From JAIBJN01 sp963775505 (GTDB lineage Bacteria > Actinomycetota > Thermoleophilia > Gaiellales > Gaiellaceae): 64,000 nt of DNA. How positions within the stretch are numbered: position 1 is the first letter of the stretch; each line of letters starts with the position of its first letter. The stretch lies in contig CAVZIL010000007.1 in NCBI GenBank assembly GCA_963775505.1, forward strand, positions 372,001 through 436,000, read 5' to 3'. Of this stretch, positions 34,180 to 43,445 are shown piece by piece. The translations under genes were made by a program, and so were the position numbers. Below the pieces are notes generated by a model that saw only the letters and a list, made by a program, of their open reading frames with translations, was not told the origin of the DNA and ran no database searches.

Positions 34180-34200
34180 CCACCCCAAGACGCGGGGTGG
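34180..34200 (+). terminator. Hairpin after the MFS gene
   Basis: CCACCCC (34180-34186) pairs with GGGGTGG (34194-34200) around a 7-nt loop, followed by CCTCATTCCT. It is placed between the MFS stop and the MMPL gene. Confidence 0.5.
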
Positions 34201-34268
34201 CCTCATTCCTGCATGGCCTCTGGGCTGCGAGCCTGGGGCAACGCAATCCAGAAGCCAAGGAGAAACCG

Positions 34269-36490
34269 ATGACCCCGCTCGCCAAGTCCCAGAACCTCGC
34301 GGCCCGGATGGGCCGCTGGAGCGCGAGCCACCGCAAGACCGCAATCTTCGGGTGGCTGGCGTTCGTCGCCGTCGCGATCGCGATCGGAAGTGTGATCGGG
34401 ACGAAGTCCCTCGACCCGGCGGACGCCGAGGCCGGCGAGTCCGGCCGCGCGCTGGCGATGATCGACCGCGCCGGGTTCGGGGACACGGTCGACGAGTCCG
34501 TCTTCGTCCAGAGCGAGTCCCTGCAGGCGTCGAGCCCCGAGTTCCAGGCCGTCGTCGCCGACGTCGTCGCGCGCCTTTCCGCCGCGGGCGGCGTCTCCGA
34601 GATCAGCTCGCCCGCAGACGATCCCACGCTCGTCTCGCCGGACGGCAACGCCGTCCTCGTCCAGTACGAGCTCTCCGACACCGGCGTGGGCGCGGTCGAC
34701 CGCGTCGGCCCGATCCTCGACTCCGTCGCCGAGGCGCAGTCCGCCAATCCGGGCTTCACGATCGCCGGCTTCGGCAGCGCCAGCGGCGAGAAGTCGGTCG
34801 ACGAGACGATCGCCGACGACTTCCAACGGGCCGAGTTCACGGCCGTCCCGCTGACGCTCGGCATCCTCCTGCTCGTGTTCGGTGCGGCCGTCGCCGCCGG
34901 GATCCCGCTGCTGCTCGGCCTCTCCGCCGTGGCCGCCTCGCTCGGCCTCCTGGCGATCCCGAGCCAGCTCGTCCCGATGGACGAGGCCTCCGCCTCGATC
35001 ATCCTGCTGATCGGCCTCGCCGTCGGCGTCGACTATTCGCTCTTCTACCTCAAGCGCGAGCGCGAGGAGCGGGCGGCCGGCAAGGGTCCCGCGGCCGCGC
35101 TCGAGGCCGCCGCGGCCACGTCCGGCCGGGCCGTCCTCATCTCGGGGCTGACCGTGATCATCGCCCTCGCAGGGCTCTTCTTCGGCGGCACCGCGATCTG
35201 GACCTCGATCGCGATCGGCACGATCATGGTCGTCGCCATCGCGGTCGCCGGCTCGCTGACCGTCCTGCCGGCGCTCCTGTCCTGGCTCGGCGACCGCGTC
35301 GAGAAGGGCAAGATCCCCTTCGTCCACCGGCTGAGCCGGAAGGACGGCGACTCGCGCGCGTGGGGCTGGATCCTCGACCGCGTGCTCCGCCGCCCGCTCG
35401 TCTCGGCGGTCGCCTCCGCCGGCGTGCTCGTCCTCCTCGCCCTCCCGGCCCTGGGCATGCACACGGCGTTCCCTGGCATCTCCAGCCTGCCGCGGGACAT
35501 CCCGATCATGCAGACCTACGACAAGATCCAGGCCGCGTTCCCGGGCGGCCCGCTGCCGGCCGTGGTCGCGGTCGAGGCGACGACGTCACCTCGCCCGAGT
35601 TCGAGGCCGCGCTCGCCGACTTCCGCGAGCAGGCGCTGGCCAGCGGCCAGATGGAGGATCCGATCCAGGTGCAGGCGAACGACGCGGGGACGGCGGCGAT
35701 CGTCTCCGTCCCGCTCGCCGGCACAGGCACCGACGACGCCTCCACCGAGGCGCTCGCCACCCTCCGCGAGGACGTCATCCCCGCCACGCTCGGGGCCGTC
35801 GACGGCGTCGACGTCGCGGTCACCGGCGAGGCCGCCTCGTCGTTCGACTTCAGCCAGCTGACGAAGGACCGGGCGCCGATCGTGTTCGCGTTCGTCCTCC
35901 TCCTGGCCTTCGGGCTCCTGCTCGTCGCCTTCCGCTCGATCGTGATCGCGGCGAAGGCGGTCGTCCTCAACCTCCTCTCGGTGGCGGCGGCCTACGGCCT
36001 GCTGGTCATCGTCTTCCAGTGGGGCTGGGGCGAGTCGCTGCTCGGCTTCGAGTCGACCGGAGCGATCACGGCGTGGCTCCCGCTGTTCATGTTCGTGATC
36101 CTCTTCGGGCTGTCGATGGACTACCACGTGTTCATCCTCAGTCGGATCCGCGAGGCGTACGACCGCGGGCTCTCCACGGACGAGGCCATCACCCACGGCA
36201 TCAAGACGACCGCCGGCGTCGTCACCGCGGCGGCGATCGTGATGGTGGCGGTGTTCTCGATCTTCGCCACCCTCTCGACGATCGACATGAAGCAGGCCGG
36301 CGTCGGCCTCGCCGCGGCGATCCTGATCGACGCGACGATCGTCCGCGCCGTGCTACTCCCGTCCGCGATGAAGCTCCTCGGCGACTGGAACTGGTACCTG
36401 CCGAGCTGGCTCGAGTGGCTGCCGCAGGTCTCCCACGAGACCGAGGCCGCCCCGAGGTCGGTCCCGGCTCCGGCGCCCGCCGGCCGCTAG
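34269..36490 (+). pseudogene. MMPL-family transporter interrupted by one frameshift
   Basis: ATG 34269 with AGGAG upstream. The first frame encodes the N-terminal helix, first periplasmic loop and helix bundle (LIGLAVGVDYSLFYLKREREE) up to about 35578. There one base is missing: the protein continues in another frame from GAC 35579 (DDVTSPEFEAALADFREQAL), with the second bundle LFGLSMDYHVFILSRIREAYD and the same WNWYLPSWLEWLP ending as the gene at 9399. The combined product would be about 740 residues, full family length. The rest of the gene shows no decay, so an assembly error or recent mutation is more likely than an old pseudogene. Confidence 0.85.
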
Positions 36491-36510
36491 CCGACCACAC
36501 CCTCCCCGCA

Positions 36511-36547
36511 GGCCCGCGTCCCCTCGTGGGGACGCGGGCCTTTCGTT
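36511..36547 (+). terminator. Rho-independent terminator after the MMPL gene
   Basis: A perfect 13-bp stem (36511-36523 with 36528-36540) around a TCGT loop, followed directly by TTTCGTT. This is the best textbook terminator in the window. Confidence 0.9.
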
Positions 36548-36571
36548 GCGCACGAAAAGAGGGCAGCACGC

Positions 36572-36604
36572 GAGGCGGAGCCCGTTGCGGCTGGGCTCCG
36601 CCTC
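36572..36604. other. Second perfect long hairpin in the gap before the YjbR gene
   Basis: A perfect 12-bp stem (36572-36583 with 36593-36604) with a 9-nt loop and no T-run. It sits in the 280-nt gap between the MMPL and YjbR-like genes. The gap also holds an AT-rich tract (36718-36752) that may contain the promoter of the YjbR gene. Could be a reverse-strand terminator or a structured RNA. Confidence 0.4.
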
Positions 36605-36771
36605 GGCGTCCGTGGGCTTACGAGCCGGGGGAGAGATCCGGGAGCCTGCGGCCAGCTCCAGGGCCTCCGGCCCGCGGCTCAGAGCGTACGCTCCTCGGGC
36701 AACAAGAGTGTCTCTAACTGGAAAAATTTGCAGAATCCTCACAATTTCCTCAGGCCGATACGCTGCGGCCG

Positions 36772-37138
36772 ATGCCCGACCTGGAGGACCTGGCCGAGCG
36801 ACTTCGCGAGCTGGCGCTCTCGCTGCCCGAGACGTACGAGGACGAGCCCTGGGGCCATCCGGTCTTCAAGGTCGGCGAGAACCGGATGTTCGCGGCCATG
36901 GACGTCGGCGAGGAGCTGCGTCCGGCTGACGGTCAAGCTCACCGCCGAGGAACGCGAGATCGCCCACCTGCTCCCGTACGTGAGCACGGCGCGGTACGTC
37001 GGCCGCTACGGCTGGGTGACTGCGGAGGTCGCCGACGACGAGTCGCTCGAGGCCGCCCTCGAGTGGCTGCGCGAGAGCTACTGGCTCAAGGCCCCGCCGC
37101 ACCTGCGCTCGGCCGTCGAAGGCGACGCGTCGAAGTAG
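36772..37138 (+). pseudogene. MmcQ/YjbR-family protein with a +1 frameshift
   Basis: ATG 36772 opens with LAERLRELALSLPETYEDEPWGHPVFKVGENRMFA, a typical YjbR start. After EEL the frame must shift by one extra base (C at 36919) to continue VRLTVKLTAEEREIAHLLPYV, GWVTAEVADDESLE and LEWLRESYWLKAPPH. The restored length is about 121 residues, normal for this DNA-binding-like family of unclear function. As written, the product is disrupted. An assembly indel is plausible because two neighbouring genes also carry indels. Confidence 0.8.
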
Positions 37139-37154
37139 GCTTCGTCACCTGACC

Positions 37155-39047
<1,893 letters not shown>

Positions 39048-39196
39048 CCCCTGCAAGCAGGAGCATCGTTTGTTTCCTCACCTCCGGAGCCGCGGGCTCA
39101 TCGGAGGTTCAACCGAATTGGGGAATTGACGGGCTGCCCGCGTGCAGCTTTTCATTGTTCTAGGAGGAGGACGCAGCACAACTTGGTGACGTTTCA
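39048..39196 (+). promoter_or_regulatory. Structured leader of infC-rpmI-rplT, candidate attenuator
   Basis: The 149-nt gap contains a bulged hairpin: ACCTCCG 39080-39086 with CGGAGGT 39102-39108, inner GAGCC 39087-39091 with GGCTC 39095-39099. A second hairpin (GCTGC 39133-39137 with GCAGC 39144-39148) is followed at once by TTTT (39149-39152), like an intrinsic terminator. Then comes a strong AGGAGGAGG about 20-25 nt before the infC start. Ribosomal protein L20 or IF3 autocontrol of this operon is known in other bacteria, and this arrangement would suit attenuation. Confidence 0.45.
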
Positions 39197-39778
39197 GTGA
39201 GGCCGCGGCGCAGGTTCGACCAGTCAAGGCCGCAGCAGGACACGACCCGGATCAACGAGTCGATCCGCGTCTCGCGCGTCAGGCTGGTCGACTCCGACGG
39301 GTCGCAAGTCGGGATCAAGCCGACGGCCGAGGCGCTCGAGTACGCCTACTCCAAGGATCTGGACCTGGTCGAGGTCGCCGCCAGCGCTGACCCGCCCGTG
39401 GCCCGGATCATGGACTACGGCAAGTACAAGTACGAGCAGGAGCAGAAGGCCAAGACCGCCAGGAAGCACCAGTCCCAGATCCAGGTCAAGGAGATCAAGC
39501 TCCGCCCCAAGATCGGCGTTCACGACTACGAGACGAAGAAGGGCCACGTCGTGAGGTTCCTGAACAACAGGGCGAAGGTGAAGGTGACGATCATGTTCCG
39601 AGGCCGTGAGCAGACCCATCCCGAGCGCGGGCGTGACCTGCTCATGCGGCTGGCCGAGGACGTGAAGGAGCTCGGGACGATCGAGTCGCCGCCGATCCAG
39701 GACGGACGGAACATGGTGATGGTGCTGGCGCCGCACAGAAACGTCGGACGAGAAGTGGGAGCAGCTCAAAGTGCCTAA
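39197..39778 (+). CDS. infC: Translation initiation factor IF-3
   Basis: A 193-residue IF-3. The N-domain shows RINESIRVSRVRLVDSDGSQVGI and DLDLVEVAASADPPVARIMDYGKYKYEQ. The C-domain shows VKEIKLRPKIGVHDYETKK, VKVTIMFRGREQTHPERG and DGRNMVMVLAPH. It keeps initiator tRNA selection accurate on the 30S subunit. GTG 39197 is the likely start, as a nearby upstream GTG is out of frame. Its last codons overlap the rpmI start. Confidence 0.95.
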   Translation: MRPRRRFDQSRPQQDTTRINESIRVSRVRLVDSDGSQVGIKPTAEALEYAYSKDLDLVEVAASADPPVARIMDYGKYKYEQEQKAKTARKHQSQIQVKEIKLRPKIGVHDYETKKGHVVRFLNNRAKVKVTIMFRGREQTHPERGRDLLMRLAEDVKELGTIESPPIQDGRNMVMVLAPHRNVGREVGAAQSA

Positions 39779-39965
39779 GCAAAAGACCAACTCGGCCGCG
39801 AAGAAGCGGTTCAAGATCACCGGCAAGGGCCGCGTCCTGCGGCGCCATGCCATGCAGAGCCACAACCTCGAGAAGAAGTCAGCCAAGCGGCACCGCGCCT
39901 TTCGCAGCGACCAGCCTGTGGACGGCAGCGACGTCCGCGAGGTCAAGCGCCTGCTCGGGCGGTAG
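39771..39965 (+). CDS. rpmI: 50S ribosomal protein L35
   Basis: A 64-residue basic protein with the L35 pattern: MPKQKTNSAAKKRFKITGKG, RRHAMQSHNLEKKSAKRHR and a C-terminal VKRLLGR. The GTG start overlaps the end of infC by 8 nt, implying coupled translation. Confidence 0.96.
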   Translation: MPKQKTNSAAKKRFKITGKGRVLRRHAMQSHNLEKKSAKRHRAFRSDQPVDGSDVREVKRLLGR

Positions 39966-39983
39966 CAGGGAGAGGAGGAAGCG

Positions 39984-40343
39984 ATGCCCCGCGTCAAGCG
40001 ATCCGTTCACGCGCGCAAGAAGCGCCGCAAGGTGCTCGAGCGGGCGAAGGGCTACGTCGGCCAGAGCTCGATCTCGTACCGGAAGGCCAAGGAGGCAGTC
40101 CAGAAGGCCGACAACCACGCGTACCGCGACCGGAAGAATCGCAAGCGCGTCTTCCGCCGTCTCTGGATCATCCGCATCAACGCGGCCGCACGCCAGGAGG
40201 GCCTCTCGTACAACCAGTTCGTCGCCGGGTGTCGCAAGGCTGAGATCGAGCTCGACCGCAAGGCGCTCGCCGACATCGCGGTGCACGATCCCGCCGCGTT
40301 CTCGAAGATCGCCGAGCGGGCGAAGGCCGCGCTCGAGGCCTAG
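39984..40343 (+). CDS. rplT: 50S ribosomal protein L20
   Basis: A 119-residue protein: RVKRSVHARKKRRKVLERAKGY, SYRKAKEAVQKADNHAYRDRK and RLWIIRINAAARQEGLSYNQF. It is an early 23S rRNA-binding assembly protein and a known translational repressor of this operon in other bacteria. GGGAGAGGAGG precedes the ATG. Confidence 0.97.
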   Translation: MPRVKRSVHARKKRRKVLERAKGYVGQSSISYRKAKEAVQKADNHAYRDRKNRKRVFRRLWIIRINAAARQEGLSYNQFVAGCRKAEIELDRKALADIAVHDPAAFSKIAERAKAALEA

Positions 40344-40405
40344 GCCGGGCCCGCTGGTAGGGAGCGCACGACGGAACACCGCTTGAGCCACGGGGCCGCG
40401 CTGCT

Positions 40406-40488
40406 CGCCCCGAGGACGGCGTCCTCGGTCGCGCCCGTAGCTTCCGGCTACGAGCGCTCCCTGCGTCCTTGCCTCGGAACGACCATCG
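40406..40488 (+). repeat. Intergenic repeat family, copy C
   Basis: It matches copy A at nearly every position of the 83 nt and copy B at most. Hairpin: GCGC (40431-40434) with GCGC (40454-40457), one C-A mismatch, then CGTAGC (40436-40441) with GCTACG (40447-40452) around loop TTCCG. An additional hairpin upstream in this copy pairs CCGAGGAC with GTCCTCGG. It lies between rplT and the methyltransferase gene. Confidence 0.8.
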
Positions 40489-40528
40489 CGTCCCCGTGGG
40501 AAGCAGCGTTCCGCCGAGCGCTTCCAGC

Positions 40529-41251
40529 GTGATCACCTCCGCGGCCAACCCGCGGGTCAAGCTCGTCCGCAAGCTGGAGTCGCGCCGTCAGCGCGAGAAG
40601 CTCGGGCTCTTCGCCTGCGAGGGCGAGGACCTCGTCGCGGCCGGCCTCGATTCAGGCCTGGAGCCCGTCGAGGCGCTGGTCGACGCCGACCACCCCTCGT
40701 TCGCCGAGCGGCTGCCCGGCGCCGAGCTCGTCGCTCCCGACGTGATGGCGCGCCTCTCGACCCTGCCGCATCCCGCGAGGGTCGTCGCGGTCTTCCGGCG
40801 CGCGGACTTGCCGCGTGCGCTGGACGCGCCGGTCGGGCTCGCGCTCTGGCGCGTGTCCGACCCCGGGAACGTGGGGACGCTCCTGCGCGCGGCGGATGCC
40901 CTCGGGCCGGCCTTCGTGCTCTTTTCCGCCGGCTGCGCCGATCCGACCGGGCCGAAGGCCGTCCGGGCGTCGGCCGGCGCGATCTTCCGCGTCCCGCTCG
41001 GCCGCTTCGAGGACGGGGAGGGTCTCGGCCGCATCGCGCTCGTCCCCTGCGACGGCATGCCCCTGCCCGAGCTCGAGCTGCCGGAGCGCGCCGTCTTCGT
41101 TCTCGGCGCGGAGCGTGAGGGTCTTCCGGAGACGGTGCTTGCAGATGTCGATCTCTCCGCGACGATCCCGCAGACCGGCCGGGCCGAGTCGCTCAATGTC
41201 GCGACCGCCGGGGCGATCGCGCTCTACGAATGGAGAAGAAGGAGGCCATGA
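40529..41251 (+). CDS. TrmH/SpoU-family RNA 2'-O-methyltransferase
   Basis: A 240-residue SPOUT methyltransferase. The N-terminal substrate-binding part is ITSAANPRVKLVRKLESRRQREKLGLFACEGEDLV. The knotted catalytic domain has LALWRVSDPGNVGTLLRAADALG, VFVLGAEREGLP and SATIPQTGRAESLNVATAGAIALYEW. It is predicted to methylate 23S rRNA or tRNA ribose. The thrS-infC-rpmI-rplT-spoU-pheST order is common in actinobacteria. GTG 40529 is chosen because conserved sequence begins there. Confidence 0.92.
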   Translation: MITSAANPRVKLVRKLESRRQREKLGLFACEGEDLVAAGLDSGLEPVEALVDADHPSFAERLPGAELVAPDVMARLSTLPHPARVVAVFRRADLPRALDAPVGLALWRVSDPGNVGTLLRAADALGPAFVLFSAGCADPTGPKAVRASAGAIFRVPLGRFEDGEGLGRIALVPCDGMPLPELELPERAVFVLGAEREGLPETVLADVDLSATIPQTGRAESLNVATAGAIALYEWRRRRP

Positions 41252-41340
41252 ACGCAGCGGACTGGATCGCCGCCTACGGGCACGCGTGGGTAGCAGGCGA
41301 CCCAGAGGCGGCCGTGGCCCTCTTCACCGAGGACGGCTAA
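41248..41340 (+). pseudogene. NTF2/SnoaL-like gene fragment truncated by a REPIN-like insertion
   Basis: ATG 41248 overlaps the methyltransferase stop (ATGA) and has an excellent AGAAGAAGGAGG ribosome site. It encodes NAADWIAAYGHAWVAGDPEAA plus VALFTEDG, the first helix and strand of an NTF2-like (SnoaL) protein. It then stops (TAA) exactly where the inverted-repeat element begins. Intact members run about 130-150 residues. No downstream remainder is recognisable. Confidence 0.65.
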
Positions 41341-41597
41341 GCGTCCCCAACGGCCACGGCCCGGTGCCAGGCACTCGAACGTGGCCGCGGAAGGCACGCC
41401 CGATGTAGTCGACTGTGGAGCGTTGCCACGAAGCGGCCGGGGCCGGCCGGCCGCGCGTTCACATTTCGTCCCCTGAACGACATGTCCGGGGTCAGGCCCC
41501 GGCCGTGGCCGCCGTGGACGTGGCTCGCGCCCCACGGGCCCGTCCTCGGGAGCCACGCCTCGGTGCCAGGCACCTGGGCGTGGCCGCTAGGGACGCC
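41341..41597. mobile_element. REPIN/MITE-like element with about 45-bp imperfect terminal inverted repeats
   Basis: The first about 45 bases (from GCGTCCCCAACGGCCACG) match the reverse complement of the last about 45 (GCGTCCCTAGCGGCCACG). Each arm contains a self-complementary GGTGCCAGGCAC/GGTGCCTGGCAC core (41363-41374 and 41562-41573). The centre holds a further inverted GGGG-TCA-GGCCCC segment (41490-41500 area) and no gene. The size and paired palindromes fit a REPIN mobilised in trans by a RAYT transposase; none is in the window. The element ends supply the stop codons of both flanking genes. Confidence 0.65.
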
Positions 41598-42288
41598 TAG
41601 CGAGCCAGATGGAGTCCTCGCCGCCCGTGTACGGGCGCAGGTCGAACCAGCCGTAGCAGGCGACGATCTCGAATCCCGCCTCGGCAAGGAGGGCGCGCCA
41701 CTCGTCGTTCGGGATCCAGGCGAGGTCGAGGGCCGCCTCCGCCTCGGGTCCGCGCACGCGCAGCGTGAGCACACGGCGCTCGAGGTCCCAGTGCGCCCGC
41801 TCCCAGATCCCCGGCTCGCGCTCGAGCCAGCGGTCGTGGGTCTCCTCGATGTCCTCGGCGCTCGGCGCGAACACGTCGAAGACGAAGCGGCCGCCGGGCT
41901 CGAGCAGGCGGTGGACGGCCGCAAGCGCCTGCCGGCGCGCCTCCTCGGTCCCGAGGTGGAGGAAGGCGCGGAACGGCGACGTCACCAGCCGTACCCGCTC
42001 GGTCACCGGCGGGTCGCGGAGGTCGCCGACGCGCAGGTCGAGCAGGTGCGAGACCCCGGCCGCCTCGCCGCTCCGCCGGCACACGTCCAGCATCCCCGGG
42101 GACGAGTCCACGCCGATGACCGGCACGCCGGCCAGGGCGGTCGGGACGGCGATCCGGCCGGTCCCGACGCCGAGCTCCACGACCGTGCCCCGCCCCTTGC
42201 GCGCCTCGGCGACGTAGAAGCCGACGTCCTCCGTGACCGTCCGGCTCCAGGGGTCGTAGAGCTCGGCGATGGCATCGTAGGCGCTCAT
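41587..42288 (-). CDS. Class I SAM-dependent methyltransferase
   Basis: A 233-residue protein with the Rossmann methyltransferase pattern: VVELGVGTGRIAVPTAL (motif I), VIGVDSSPGMLDVCR (motif II), VRLVTSPFRAFLHL and LLEPGGRFVFDVFAPS. The N-terminal YDAIAELYDPWS is typical of small-molecule methyltransferases. Substrate unknown. The final RRP residues and stop lie inside the inverted repeat of the REPIN-like element, so the native C-terminus may have been replaced. Confidence 0.87.
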   Translation of the reverse strand: MSAYDAIAELYDPWSRTVTEDVGFYVAEARKGRGTVVELGVGTGRIAVPTALAGVPVIGVDSSPGMLDVCRRSGEAAGVSHLLDLRVGDLRDPPVTERVRLVTSPFRAFLHLGTEEARRQALAAVHRLLEPGGRFVFDVFAPSAEDIEETHDRWLEREPGIWERAHWDLERRVLTLRVRGPEAEAALDLAWIPNDEWRALLAEAGFEIVACYGWFDLRPYTGGEDSIWLARRP

Positions 42289-42324
42289 CGGCCCGCCTCC
42301 GGCCGATGAGCGCGGGGAGGGTGT

Positions 42325-42395
42325 GTGAGGGAACCGGGAGGTTCCCTCACTGTCTCAAAGAAGGGGGCACGTGGGGGAAACATGGTTGCCCCCAC
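42325..42395 (+). promoter_or_regulatory. Two long hairpins upstream of pheS, candidate leader structure
   Basis: A perfect 11-bp stem (42325-42335 with 42340-42350) has a GGGA loop. A second hairpin (GTGGGGG 42371-42377 with CCCCCAC 42389-42395) follows. Both lie in the 160-nt gap between the divergent methyltransferase and pheS. No T-box signature or Phe-rich leader peptide is seen. One hairpin may be a terminator for the opposite strand. Confidence 0.35.
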
Positions 42396-42448
42396 GGAAC
42401 CGAGCTGAAGGCGAGGGACGCTCACAGGGCCGATGATACGCTCCGCCG

Positions 42449-43444
42449 ATGGATGTCCAGGCCGTGGAAACCGAGGCACGAAGCGCGATTGCGGGCGCTT
42501 CGACCCTGGACGAGCTGGACGCTGCGCGCGTCCGCCACCTCGGCCGGAAGAGCGAGCTCAAGCAAGCGCTCCGCGAGGTCCGGGACGCCGAGACCGGGAG
42601 CGTGCTCAACACCCTCCGCGAGGAGCTCGAGCGTGCCGTGGCCGACCGGGAGTCGGAGCTCGAGCGCGCCGAGCTCGACCGCAGGCTGACGCAGGAGGTC
42701 GTGGACGTCACCCTCCCCGGCCAGGCTCGGCCGCGCGGCCACCTGCACCTGATCACGCAGATCCGCCGTGAGGTCGAGGACATCTTCCTCGGGCTCGGCT
42801 ACCACGTCGTCGACGGCCGTGAGGTCGAGACGACCCACTACAACTTCGACGCGCTCAACTTCCCGGTCGACCATCCGGCCCGCTCGCCGCTCCAATCGGT
42901 CTTCCTCGACGGCGACGTGCTCTTCCGCACCGAGACGTCGCCCTCGCAGATCCGGGTCATGGAGTCGCAGCCCCCTCCGATCTACATGGTCTCGCTCGGC
43001 CGTGTCTACCGGCGGGACACGCCGGACGCCACGCACACGCCGATCTTCCACCAGGTCGAGGGGCTCGCGATCGACCGCGGCATCACGATGGCCGACCTCA
43101 AGGGCACGCTGCTCCACATGATGCGAGCGCTCTTCGGCGAGGAGCGCGAGATGCGCTTCCGGACGCACGACTTCCCCTTCACCGAGCCGTCGCTCGAGCC
43201 GGACGTGAGCTGCTTCCTCTGCGACGGGGCGGGTTGCCCCGTGTGCCGCTACTCGGGCTGGATCGAGATCGCGGGCTCCGGCATGGTCGACCCCGCCCTC
43301 TTCGAGTTCGTCGGGCTCGATCCCGAGGAGTGGACGGGCTTTGCCTTCGGCATGGGCCTCGAGCGCGTGGCGATGCTCCGCCACGGGCTGCCGGCGCTCG
43401 GGCTGCTCTGGGAGAACGACCTCCGGGTGCTCCGGCAATTCTGA
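42449..43444 (+). CDS. pheS: Phenylalanyl-tRNA synthetase alpha subunit
   Basis: A 331-residue class II synthetase subunit. An N-terminal coiled coil contacts tRNA (VRHLGRKSELKQALREV). The catalytic domain shows HLHLITQIRREVEDIFLGLGYHVVDGREVE, LLFRTETSPSQIRVM-like motif 2 (FRTETSPSQIRVMESQPPP) and GFAFGMGLERVAMLRHGL (motif 3). Zinc-like cysteines CFLCDGAGCPVCRYSGWIE are present, as in many bacterial PheS. It forms an alpha2beta2 enzyme with PheT. Confidence 0.97.
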   Translation: MDVQAVETEARSAIAGASTLDELDAARVRHLGRKSELKQALREVRDAETGSVLNTLREELERAVADRESELERAELDRRLTQEVVDVTLPGQARPRGHLHLITQIRREVEDIFLGLGYHVVDGREVETTHYNFDALNFPVDHPARSPLQSVFLDGDVLFRTETSPSQIRVMESQPPPIYMVSLGRVYRRDTPDATHTPIFHQVEGLAIDRGITMADLKGTLLHMMRALFGEEREMRFRTHDFPFTEPSLEPDVSCFLCDGAGCPVCRYSGWIEIAGSGMVDPALFEFVGLDPEEWTGFAFGMGLERVAMLRHGLPALGLLWENDLRVLRQF

Positions 43445-43445
43445 G

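Noticed and set aside
35570..35590. Programmed frameshift in the MMPL gene
   Set aside because: No slippery heptamer or stimulatory structure is evident; neighbouring genes also carry indels, so error or mutation is the simpler reading.
42289..42448. T-box or Phe-codon attenuator ahead of pheS
   Set aside because: No T-box motif, no specifier loop and no Phe-rich leader peptide; only two hairpins can be supported.
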